64,000 bases of DNA from Ficedula albicollis (lineage: Eukaryota; Chordata; Aves; Passeriformes; Muscicapidae): the NCBI RefSeq assembly GCF_000247815.1, contig NC_021671.1:27375162-27439161 (forward strand), given 5' to 3'. Positions within the stretch are counted from its first letter, which is position 1. The number at the start of each line of letters is the position of its first letter. This document shows, one piece after another, positions 53,226-64,000 of this stretch. The notes beneath the pieces were generated by a model that was given only the letters and a program-made list of their open reading frames with translations, was not told the DNA's origin and ran no database searches. A program made the position numbers and the translations under genes.

Positions 53226-55012
53226 GTAAGTTGACTTAGGCAGATCTAAGTGGTGATGAAATTGGTGAGTTTTTTCCTAGGATTAAAACAAGGTACCATT
53301 CCTAGGATTAAAACAAGGTTTGCCATCCTCACAGTAATTACTAAAACTCAGAATTGGTGTTTAAATGATTGTAGAAAACACTTGTAAAGAACTACTTTGT
53401 GTATTGGGATAATTCTGAGCAAACTGAAATACCTTACAGTGCTTTTGTTTTCTGTTCCATTTTTCTGAAAGGAAAAAGCAGCAATTGCAATCTTATGTAT
53501 GAAAGCACCTTTGTTATCATATTTGGCCCACAAGACACAGTGCTGATCTGTAATCCTGGTGTATTGGTATTGAATGTCATTCTAGGGATGTTTAAAGAAA
53601 AAGATGGGTATTTTTAGAGACTTGGAACAAAGCAAGTGTCTGGAGAAGATGTGAGTTTTAAAATGTGGCAAAATAGACATCTGCTAATTGATTTTTCAAT
53701 TTTGGGTAAAGTTTTCAATTGTTTTCATTAGGGAAAAGTAGTAATAATCTCTTTAAAACAGCCTCACATTACTTTGATTTCATCTTACTGGCATCACTGG
53801 AAGTAATTGTTGTAATCAGAGCTGTGATCTGCTCTCTTATTGACATACAGGAGAATGAGAAGATAATTAAAGTAATAGATTTGATGTGTATTGATTTATT
53901 ACTTGCTGTAACTTGAAGGAAAAGTATGGACATTCTGATTTATTTATTAATTCCAAGGAATTGCCAAGGTGATTTCTTTTCTAAGCCTAGCCTTGTTCCA
54001 TAACCTAGAGAATTTTTGAGCTAAGATGATGGGACAATCCAATACATTACATCATTTGACTGAATTTAATGTGAGCTCCCTGGAGTGGAACTTCTTAAAT
54101 CAATAGCATTAGAGCCACTCATTTTAAAAGGAAATGGCATGAACCAATAATGACAAGCTAGCAATAAAAGAGGAATAGCCTTTTTGGAGGCATTTCAAAA
54201 GAAGAAGCATGTTCTTAGATCTTCTGATGTATGATAATTTCAGAGGCACTGGAACTACTTAGCTAATATTGGAGAGGCCAAATCATAAAGCTAGCCATAT
54301 GCTGGCTCTGTATAAAATGAGAGAGATACAAGATTTTTGCAATATGATCAAAGATGCTATCCACAGTTAGATAGTACTTTAAAGTAACACACAATTCCAG
54401 ACCACCTTCAAGCCTTGAGGGAGTTAATTAGCTCGTGGAAATTTCAGTACCAGTACAAAAAACAAAGGTAGTAGAGTGTTGACTAGTTGTAATTGTCTGT
54501 TGACTTAACTGTGATTCTCCTTCTTTCCAAGTGGAGTAATTGCTGATTTCGCCCCAGTTTTACCATAGGGAATAAAAACTTATTAAATCAGTGCAACAGC
54601 TAGTATTGGCATTGTCTTTTTCAGGTGCTGAGAGGTGGCAGTACCTGTTCTCTTTTACAGTATTGATAGTTCAACTGATTCAGTGGTGTGAACTGATCCA
54701 CAGTATTAAAAAAGCTTAGAACTGAAAACACTAATAGGTTAGGAGGTTAACAAGGCAGCAGTAAGGGACTAGGCTGTGTTTTGTCTATCCTGTGTAACTC
54801 TGTATAAATTGAATTTTAACAGAATACATAATTTAGAGCAAATGTTTCCAGATGAAGTCATACCAGGAATCAGATATGGGAAAATAACCTGTCTTCAGAA
54901 GATCAGAACAGCAAAGGAGAAGACACTTCTGTCTCTTTCAACAGCAAGGGATTATTGTGATAATGATTCTAGAAGACTGCATACCCAGTGCAAATCAACA
55001 TTTCTTTTACAG
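53226..55012 (+). other. Intron-like sequence
   Basis: T-rich non-coding sequence. A short tandem repeat at 53,274-53,323 is listed separately. A 96-codon frame begins at 54,776 and ends at 55,066 without recognised homology. Confidence 0.45.
53274..53323. repeat. Short tandem duplication, period 25 bp
   Basis: 'ttcctaggattaaaacaagg' occurs at 53,274 and again at 53,299, with diverged spacer ends. Confidence 0.93.
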
Positions 55013-55058
55013 GTTGTCTCACTGGGACTCTTTTGTGCCTTACTAGATGAGACTGCAG
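55013..55058 (+). other. Candidate 46-nt exon, unconfirmed
   Basis: A good acceptor, 'caacatttcttttacag', ends at 55,012, and a fair donor, 'actgcag|gtagat', is at 55,058|55,059. One frame is open and overlaps the end of the 96-codon frame above. No peptide homology is recognised. Confidence 0.13.
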
Positions 55059-55820
55059 GTAGATGACTTTGCTATCTCCATTCCTATAAATAAAATTTGA
55101 AATTCATTCTCTCTTCAGTGCTGTATTTTTTTTAGAATTTCTTTGTTTGCTTTCACAGCATCTTACGGAGATGTGGCGAAGAAGCTTTCTTAGTTGATAC
55201 TAATCTTAATCTTAGAAGAGATGGAATAAGCAGCTTGATTTGTGTTGCTCAATGCTTTTGGTGGTGATGCAGCGCCATGTGGCCATTAGCTACAGAATGG
55301 CCATTAAGGTGGCTCTGCTGTCACAGGGGGGAATTTTAACATGTGCCAGCAGCTTTATACTGAAGATGCAATTTTTCCATGTCTTTGTTTTTTCCCCTTG
55401 AGAGAGATGTTATGAAGTGAATGTGCCTGCATCTGTCACATGTTTGAGGCAATGGTGACTAAGTTACTTGTGTCCTTGGGGCTGCCAAACAAGGATTAGA
55501 TCCCCTGTAAGTGGGGTCAAGGCCAGGGTTTCATCAGACTGTGCCAGGTCACGGCATTCTGACGCCGTGGTGGCCCTGGGGACTGGAGGATTTGGTGATG
55601 TTCCATTTTGTCTGTCAGGCTGGGTTTTAGGAGCATGTGCTCTGCTAAACAAGGTGGCAGCTGTGTGGAACTCGCTCATTTTGCTAGACTTTCAAAATAA
55701 GTCATTTGGAAAAATAAATTTGTAAGGTAAGGAAGTTGAGTATCATATGGATCAAATTCCTTCAACCACGTGTGTACACTTTGAAAGCTCTTCTGTCAGT
55801 GGAATGTGAATTCTTAGAGT
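55059..55820 (+). other. Rising-GC sequence before the second CpG patch
   Basis: GC content and CpG frequency increase from about 55.45 kb. A small inverted repeat, 'cacggc' / 'gccgtg', lies near 55,552-55,571. No gene was recognised. Confidence 0.45.
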
Positions 55821-56180
55821 GTGGATGGTCCCTTGCGAGGTTAGGGCTGGAATTGTTGGTCTGCTGGTGTCTCGGCCTGGCAGCGGGGGCTCTGCAGCCA
55901 TTTGGGGGCGAAGCACAGAGCTTTGTGTGCGCGCACCGCTGGTTTCGGGGGCAGGCCCCGCTGCCTCTGGGGCTCCCCGGCTCTGGGCGGCTCCCTGCGG
56001 GGCCCGGCAGTGCCGGGCTCTCCTGCGCTCCTCCCAGCCGAGCCCTGCCTGGCTCTGGGCTCCGCGCTCCTCGCGGGCAGGGCCTTGCGGGGCCTGAGGG
56101 CCGGCCCGGCCTGGCACAGCCATGGCCACTGGCCCCCTCCGCGGCCCCCTCCGCGCCTCGTGCCTCGAGCTTAATCCCCA
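55821..56180 (+). promoter_or_regulatory. Second CpG-rich patch (internal promoter candidate)
   Basis: By hand count there are about 29 CpGs between roughly 55,836 and 56,170, within sequence that is strongly G+C-rich, against almost none in the flanking kilobases. Several overlapping open frames on both strands (90-217 codons) are what GC-rich DNA gives by chance. The patch could be an internal or alternative promoter of the inferred + strand gene, the start of an antisense transcript, or a GC-rich inserted element such as a solo LTR; no terminal repeats were found to support the last. Confidence 0.5.
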
Positions 56181-56181
56181 G
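56122..56181 (+). CDS. Candidate short first coding exon in the CpG patch
   Basis: An ATG in good Kozak context ('cacagccatggcc') at 56,122 opens a frame of 20 codons (Met-Ala-Thr-Gly-Pro-Leu-Arg at the start) up to a good donor 'aatccccag|gtgggttta' at 56,181|56,182. The exon would end in phase 0. The combination of CpG island, ATG and donor is typical of first exons, but the peptide is unrecognised and no partner exon was found to the right within the window. It may be non-coding. Confidence 0.22.
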
Positions 56182-57508
56182 GTGGGTTTATCCTCCTGCC
56201 CGGCCTCCTTCAGTCAGTGCCTCAGCGTGTTACTTGTTTTCCACGGTCCTTTGGCCTGTACGGACTTCCTCCATGCTCCTTCCCTTTTTCCATTTTTCGG
56301 TTTTTTTAACAGCTCCTATCACCTACAGTTACTTTTGTTATATCATAAGTAGAAGAGAGCGTTATGGAGCTGAGTGTCTTTACACATAGCAAAGGTTTTA
56401 TGAGCTTTAAGTTTCATTCCAGGGACGTGCAAGTTATTTTTTGCCCCCTACTTAGTAAATCAAACTCCTTCAGTATATAGCTCTGCTTGCTGGCTCTTCA
56501 TCTATTTTACCACGGTCTTCAGTTTAATTTGCTTAGCAAATCCCATTGTGAATAAGTAAGAAAGAAATATAAAGTGTTGGTATTTCCTGGAGATCTTGCA
56601 AGGGTCATGGTGTGGCCTTTGGTGTCCCTTCCTCTCTGGGATGTACCTGCGGTACAGCAAGCTTGTACCTCATAAGACATTGAGACAAAACCATGTTTTT
56701 TTCATGAGAGTGTTTCTAGCTATTGAGTATTTGTTAAATCTAATGCTGTATTAAGCTTTATATGTTTAGAAAGGCCTATGCTTTCACAGTGGAGACATCA
56801 ATGAGGGTGTTGATACTAAGGTGAGAGATTAAAAGGGAAACAAAGCTGAAACCAAAGTACTAGAGATGAAATTTGGTTGTGTTTTACCAATAAGGTTTCC
56901 AGCTAACGTCACATTTGAGGAAAATCCTTTTCCATGTGTCCAGTTTCTTATCTATGCAAGTGTACAAACGAAGCATGAAAAGATTCATAAATAATACTTT
57001 ATTTACTGCAAGTAAGTATGTAAAATTAAAATGGAAACATGAGGAGTAGGCAGATTACTGTACACCACTAGGAACAAAACCAGTATGCTATTTCTTTCTT
57101 GTTCTGGCATCTACATTGTAAGAAATCTGGCTTTTTATTACTCTCTCTCCAACACTGAAACAAAGACAATGTCTAAGAATTGGAAGAATTACCTAATAGT
57201 GACTAAATTGAGAGAAGCATAGAAATGATTATTTCATGCCATGGAATGTGAAGGTGCTGAAGCAATGCACATTCCATATAATAGATAACCAAAAGCAAGT
57301 TGCATCACAGTGTTGACATTAGTAAAATTCATATGCCATCTCTTAACCTAGACCTGAGTATTTTTTAGACATATTCTGTGTTACTGTGTTATGAAATTCA
57401 AATATTTTTAGAGTTAAAACCCAACCCTCAAAGGATTTGATCTCTTTACTCCAAAGAGTGAATCTGAATATAAGTGTTGCTGGGTATTAAATCTGATTTT
57501 CACTCTTG
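56182..57508 (+). other. Intron-like sequence, nothing recognised
   Basis: Composition returns to AT-rich. No gene, RNA or element was recognised before the CR1 at 57.5 kb. Confidence 0.5.
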
Positions 57509-57845
57509 TGACCAGTGACAGGACTCAAGGTAACAGTATGAAGCTGAGTCAAGGGAGGTTTAGGTGGTATATCAGGAAAAGATTTTTCACCCAGAAGGTG
57601 TTTTGCCACTGGAACAGGCTCCTCCAGGCATATCAGGAAAAGATTTTTCACCCAGAAGGTGGTTTGCCACTGGAACAGGCTCTCCAGGGTGTTTTGGTCA
57701 CAGCACCAGCCTGACAGAGTTCAGGAAGTGTTTGGACAATGCTCTTAGGCACACGGTGTGGCGCTTGGGGTGACCTGACCAGGGCCAGGAGTTGGACTCC
57801 ATCCTGGTGGGTCCTTTCCAACTCAGCATATTCAGTGATTCTCTG
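57509..57845 (+). mobile_element. CR1 LINE 3' end with internal duplication
   Basis: The sense CR1 3' region is readable from 'gaccagtgacaggactcaag' through 'tatcaggaaaagatttttca', 'ggagttggactccatcctgg' and 'gggtcctttccaactcagca' to the terminal 'ttcagtgattct' repeats. This is a songbird-type CR1 tail by recollection. It is unusual in carrying a 61-bp internal tandem duplication (57,569-57,689). No intact ORF2 is present. Confidence 0.9.
57569..57689 (+). repeat. 61-bp tandem duplication inside the CR1 copy
   Basis: 'atatcaggaaaagatttttc' occurs at 57,569 and 57,630, and both copies continue through 'gccactggaacaggctc'. CR1 normally has this block once, so the duplication arose within this copy or its source element. 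Confidence 0.95.
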
Positions 57846-58363
<518 letters not shown>

Positions 58364-58780
58364 GTTGGTCTGGAATGAAACACTGGTTATTGCTCAAGCC
58401 CCAAAATCAAGATTTTCTAAGCCAGCTAAGTTTGATACTAAATTTACAGACTTATAGTGAAGTGCCTTGTAACAATAATTATTACTAAGGAAATCTAAGC
58501 AGCTTACAAAGAAAATTGCTACAGTTCTTACAGGGACACTAGATCATTGTAACTTTTGTATTTGTGAGCTTTTTTGTTGGTCTGGAATGAAACACTGGTT
58601 ATTGCTCAAGCCCCAAAATCAAGATTTTCTAAGCCAGCTAAGTTTGATACTAAATTTACAGACTTATAGTGAAGTGCCTTGTAACAATAATTATTACTAA
58701 GGAAATCTAAGCAGCTTACAAAGAAAATTGCTATAGTTCTTACAGGGACACTAGATTATTGTAACTTTTGTATTTGTGAG
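58364..58780. repeat. Two-copy tandem duplication, period 212 bp
   Basis: 'gttggtctggaatgaaacac' at 58,364 recurs at 58,576. The copies run in parallel to 'gtatttgtgag' with only two visible substitutions ('ctacagttc' / 'ctatagttc', 'agatcattg' / 'agattattg'), both C-to-T. The unit starts exactly at the end of the T/C/T homopolymer block. Confidence 0.97.
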
Positions 58781-61152
58781 TTAGCAAGACACTCTTTTCA
58801 CAGTAGCTCCGTTGGAATAAGTGAAAACATGCAGTTTATTGTTTTGTTTCTCCTCATTAACAGTGCAATGTTAGCATTGCTTGCTACAAGGACACACTTT
58901 TGGTTTTATGTGGAGCTGAGGCATCACTTTATGGTCTTTTTATTGAGTATATGGGAGGGATGATATAGGTTCTAGTACAGATGATTTATCATATGTACTT
59001 AGGTTTTATAGTACTTACTTTGTGTTCACTCAAGATTTCAACTAATACATACAAATAAAATTTTGATGGTTTTGGCTGTTTGTACCTTTGAAATAGAGCT
59101 TAGTACTATGAGTCAAGAGAATGCTGTGTATGTGTGGAGTGTGTGTGCAAATGAAATCTAAATTTATTTCCAGGAAGTATTTTTATAGTATAATAAGATT
59201 ATCTGGAGGTGTAATTTTCTGATAGGACTTTTTTTGTATGACTGCAACACTTCTCATTTGAAAGTATTTAAGTGCAAATACATTTCAGCATAGCTTCTGT
59301 ACTTTCCTTTTTCTCCTTCTGTAAATACAAATATTTACCCAAATTGCAAATAAAACTATTATCTGTTTAACAGCTTCCTGCTAGTGTCCTCGCAAAAGCA
59401 TCTGGAAGTTTTATTTCTAGAAGTTTGCAATTGAATTCAGTTTTCTTCCTTCTGTAATGTAAGATTTTCACTGAAAAAAACCCCACAAAACCAACAAACC
59501 AAACAACAAAAAGCCCTCACTCAAACCCCAGTGTCCTTGGCTATTGGAATATTGTCCATAATATATCTCTTTAAAAGTGAGAAGTTTTCTTAACAATAGC
59601 AGATTTAACTCACTTGGGATGAATTTGATGCATAATATCTTTACTCCTTGCATGTGCCAGAATTTGTCAAACTGGTGTGAGCACTGCTTTCCTTCAAACA
59701 GTGGGTCCAGTGCCATTTCCACTTCACAGTGCTCCCATTGACGAGAAGCCATGGCTCAGCTGAAGTAAAATGTTCCAGCTGCCACCGGATAGCCTCTTGC
59801 ATAAGCACATAATCAACTTACATTAAGAAACAAAGTAAGTCATTAGCTCTTCTTATCAGAATACTTGCTCCATTTGAATTCAATGTACAGTGTATAATTG
59901 ACTCCTTAGGAGCCATGTGTACTAGAAAAAGAGCTAACAGATTAACTGGTAGACTCACCATCTTGCTCTGCACTCGACCTACATACAGTAACTATTTGTT
60001 TCCAGGGGTGTGCTTGTTGGATATAGTAACTGATATGGCTGCTGTGGCAAGGCCTCAAATGCAACTCATATTCTAAAAAGTAAAATAAATGTGAAAATAT
60101 TTCCTGTTTTCCTTGATTTTTAGTCATAGCTGTTTATTTATAAGAAAAAAATTAATTTTCTTTTATGTTTATACTGTGCTTCCTATGGCTATTCAAGTTG
60201 GGATCTATGCCTGGTATTCCCTCTGTCTTTATAAAATGTAGCTGTATTTTATTTCTAAGTAATTGTCTAATAGAATGCTTCCCAAAACCAGGAAGGATTA
60301 ATTGTTTCTAGATGGCAAAAGTAAATTACTTTCCCTTCCTGAAATTCTCTCTTACTTATGGCTTGTATCTTCTTACATTTAGAGGTGGGGAAAAAAGGAA
60401 AGTATTAGGAAGTGGACAGAAATAACTCATTTAAGACATGGTACTACCAGCCAGGGTACTGCCAAGGATTACTTATCTCATTTGTGGTAATGCTCCTTGG
60501 GCTATCACCTGAAGTTTTATTTTTGGCACTATCCTTTTGGTATCTTGCCCCATTTTTGATGCCTACAGGACAGCTGATCCTGCCTGTAGGATATATGTCC
60601 TGAAGAGTACCCCATATTGTCAAAACACATTTGGAAATGTGGATTTTACAAAACTGGTCATGTGCTCTTCTGCAGGAATCAAACATGCTTCATTTACTAG
60701 GAGTGTATTTCTGTCTATGGGTGAAGTAGGATTTCTAGAATCTTGTTCTACTGTGTTTTGGGGGGAACAAAAGCTAGTCTGGAGCAAGGATTTCTGATTT
60801 GATTTAGGGATTGTCTTTGACTTTCAATGTTTTTAAAGGTTTAAGGTAAAGAATTGCCTGATAGAATAGAGGTCGTGAATGGTTAGACTTTTGTTTACAA
60901 GCACAGTTGTGACTGAAATAGACCTTGTAGTCAATAAACTCATGTTAGTTGGTTTAGAAAGCGCACAGAATTTGCCTCTCCTAAAGTCTCGTAATTCTAG
61001 GTGTTTGTCAGTTTATGCAACCAGCTGATATGTGGAAGTTTTGATCTAAACCTCTGCTCAAAATATGGACAGTTTTAATTTGTAGATAGTGTCAAATGAT
61101 TACAAAGTCCAGAACTATTGTGTACTTTTGAAAGGAGCAATATTTGGAATAT
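58781..61152 (+). other. Intron-like sequence, nothing recognised
   Basis: T-rich sequence with short frames on both strands. No supported gene, RNA or mobile element. Confidence 0.5.
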
Positions 61153-61200
61153 ATATTACAGTTATAATAGATTACAGTTACAATATATTACAGTTATAAT
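61153..61200. repeat. 16-bp tandem repeat, three units
   Basis: 'atattacagttataat', 'agattacagttacaat' and 'atattacagttataat' follow one another without spacer. The outer two units are identical. Confidence 0.95.
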
Positions 61201-64000
61201 GGATATTAACTTTATACTTAATTCTTATTTCTTCCACACAGATGTAAAAAAAAGCTCACACAAGCTAGTTCAGAAGTCCTCATTGCTTTTCCTAACCCAA
61301 TTTTGCATCAACTGAGAATTTGCTGTTTGGGGGTTTTTTCACTTGGGTTCATTACAGGAATTTCTAGTCCAGCAGGAAAAAACACATGAGGGGGCATGCT
61401 GTTTTCTGGGAATTAGTTTTATTAAGCATGCAAGCTGAAACTTTAAAAGAACATTTGTCTATTGGACTGTTTTCAAAAAAAAAAAAAACTAGGGAAAATC
61501 TGTTAAAAATGCTGTCTTTGCTGTTGTAATAACTCCATTTCTTAAGTATGTGTATTCATTTGGAACCAAAAATACTGTTAACAAATGTGCTTTTTATGAT
61601 TATCTAGCTATTTCACTTCTCAGGTTCTTTAGCTTGTCACACACAGCAGATTAAAATAGATAATCCTGATGATTCTGGTTCAATAGTTTTTTTTATACTT
61701 GCTCATTCAGTTGAAATAATATCTCTCAGATGTCATTCTTCTATTATAAAGGTGAATTGTTTATTTCTTGGGGTTTTTTTCCTAAGATTATTTGTCATAG
61801 AGGCTATCTAAAAGCTGGATATACTCAACTTGGCTTCTGAAGGATCTGTAGGCCCTGTGATTCCCTTAGGTATGCTTTAGGCTTTTTCAAATTTGCTAAA
61901 CAGAGATCTTTCCTACCAGCATGTACTGGGAGCTTACTTCTACTTGTTTTCCAAAATGTGGGGTATAGAGACTCCTTTTACTGAGGATAAAATGTGGTTA
62001 GGTTTTTTTGGTTTTTTCCCTTTGCCTATTGAAAAGGAAAGGAATGGCAGATCAGCCTTTGAAGTCTGAGAAATGTTTCTTCGGGGAGATTTTTAAAGAT
62101 GTGAGTTGATGTTGCGGAGTATGTTTGTCTAGGGGGGAAAAAATGGTGGTTTTTCTTAGATTCTGGAGTCCTGAGAGAATTTTATGGCAAAAAGCAGCTA
62201 TCCCATCACAAGTTGTTTTTAAGGGATAATGTATTGTAACTACTTGCCTCCATCCCTCCCCACATCAAAGAAGTCACAGCAGTAAATCAAAGCCTAAAAG
62301 TCGGTGACTTCTCTTATGTTTTTATGTATGCTTTTACTGCTGCGTAGAAACCAGCAGCATCAAAGGTTGTTAAACCTCTTCTCTGTATCACTGAATGACA
62401 GACATGTGGAGGTTGAGATTACACTTATCATCTCATCCCAGACAAACCTGCATAACCTCCTTTGCCTTATTATCAAAATCATTGCAAGTCAGAATATATT
62501 AATCTCGACCTACAGTACAGTTCTAAACTTGATACAAAAATCTTTCTTTAAAAATACCTTTCCTTTTCAGCATGAAGGACACAGAACAGTTGTGATATAT
62601 TGAAGTGCAGTGTGGACATTGTCTTCCACATCTGAATAAAAGGAGGTGTATGGATCACTGAAATCTTAAACTAGCATCCCCTGTATTGTGTAATTGCACT
62701 GATACAAGTCTCATAGTAACATTTTTAAGTGGGAAGTAGCTAGAGTTCTGCTAAAATAAAACAATTTGGACCATCTTTGCTTCTGACCAAGAAATGGTCT
62801 TTCATACTGTACTTAGTCTAGTGGAGCTTGACTTAGATGTATTGGGTGTACCTTACTTTGAGTTATCTGGTTATTATTAATGCTTTTATTCCTAGTATTT
62901 TACAAGCATGAAATGTTTACTCAGGTGGGCGTTCATTGCAGATCAGTACCTTACAGATGACTGATTATATGTTGAGAAAGTGTTTTATTTAAGCATTCCT
63001 CACCTTTGCTCTATCAGAAGTTTCCTCTGAATTATTAATGATATAGTGGTTTAAAATTCACCATGTCTTCATTGAACTGTTTAAGGTGATAAAAACTGAA
63101 AGTCTGTCCTTGAGTTCTGGTGTCCTGCTTAATTGGAGATTAGTTAGATACTGGAGTTTCTCTGACTTCAGTTCCCGAAGAGTTTAGTTATAGACCTTCA
63201 TTTTCATGGTTTTAAATGCTAAACATTGACTGTCTTGCTTTCTGGAGTTTATGATTTAATTGCTTGTATAGCAGATATTCTGGACTTTCTAGATTTTTGT
63301 TTTTACTACCAATTGGCAACTAGCTTCTTACCAAGCACTCAATATCTTGTAATGAATTTTTATAAATGCTATGTATGTTATTCTGTATTTGACTATAAAT
63401 GACAAATAGTTCTATTGTAAAATAATGGTTTTGTATGAATATCTAACTTTTAAAACACAGCTAATAGCAAATGCTGATGCAGTTTATTTTTTGTAAGTAT
63501 TTGACTGATTACTGTAGAAGTTCTTGAAGTCTTTTGATGTTTGTAAAAGTACAGAGTTGTGAAATATTTATTGTACTTCAGATTGTTCAGTTGCGAGTCT
63601 TTAAATCTGTTCTTTGAGAGTAAAAGTAAATATTAAAAAGCTCACTGCATCAAAAGAATTGTAAAGTAATGTTTAATCTTAATGGAATTCACATTCCTTA
63701 AGTGCAGTGGAAACAGAAGGGGCTCTAAAATCTTGGAGTTACTGGTGTCATAAACTTCTTATGCATCATGAGTAGGTTTACACATACTCCTGATATGAAC
63801 ACTCGAAGCTATTGAATGTCCTTTATGCCATTTTGAGTTTAAAATTCTTGACTTTCCTCAATGTAGACTTTATCTGAAGTCACATTTGTGATCCTGATGC
63901 CTGCTAACTTTGGAAAAATTAAAGCATCTTTACTATTATGCATGAGGTTTGAATGTGGCACTTCATCAGCAACACCTATGTGCTAGTAGGTAAAACTGTA
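61201..64000 (+). other. Intron- or UTR-like AT-rich sequence to the window edge
   Basis: No coding exon is supported. A possible terminal-exon pattern occurs at about 62,570-62,640: acceptor 'acctttccttttcag' followed by an AATAAA near 62,634 and GT-rich sequence. The stretch after 63.0 kb is AT-rich with many TATTTAT- and TGTAAA-like words, as in 3' UTRs or introns, but nothing assigns it. Confidence 0.4.

Noticed and set aside
55736..56389. 217-codon + frame over the second CpG patch
   Set aside because: Frames are open on both strands here because stop codons are rare in GC-rich DNA. Only the short ATG-to-donor segment was kept, at low confidence.

Overview
The window reads as vertebrate nuclear DNA, most likely from a bird. 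The main evidence is fragments of CR1-family LINEs, the dominant avian retroposon: a long antisense piece at the left end, recognisable 3' ends near 13.1, 40.3, 47.5, 50.2 and 57.5 kb, and an older, decayed CR1/L3-like ORF2 region near 42 kb. A CCCAGT-type minisatellite near 13.3 kb also fits a songbird genome, but the order is my inference. No complete protein-coding gene can be supported. Most long open frames are translations of homopolymer (poly-Pro or poly-Gly) or chance frames in AT-rich DNA.

Layout. 1-11.4 kb is AT-rich intergenic-type sequence with one CR1 fragment and one 96-bp tandem duplication. About 11.45-15.05 kb is a CpG-rich, promoter-like block. It is interrupted by two uninterrupted C runs of 1,050 and 987 bases that bracket a 776-bp core holding a CR1 3' end, a degenerate minisatellite, a CpG-dense stretch with a CRE half-site, and good splice donors. 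From about 15 kb to the right edge the + strand is visibly rich in T and G over A and C, as expected for introns transcribed rightwards. The simplest reading is that a + strand gene starts in the CpG block and that most of the window is its long 5' intron or introns. I could not identify the gene. A second GC- and CpG-rich patch at 55.8-56.2 kb carries an ATG and a splice donor and may be an internal promoter or first exon.

The most unusual property is the number of recent direct tandem duplications: periods of 96, 218, 64, 71, 62, 98, 1,372, 55, 25, 61, 212 and a 16-bp triplet. The largest (33.25-35.84 kb) has copies of 1,372 and 1,212 bp that differ almost only by two internal tandem units (62 + 98 = 160 bp), which looks like two alleles laid end to end. 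Pure C tracts recur at 32.8 kb and, inside a T run, at 58.3 kb; both touch the edge of a tandem duplication. Whether the C tracts and duplications are real or are consensus and assembly errors is the main question this window raises.
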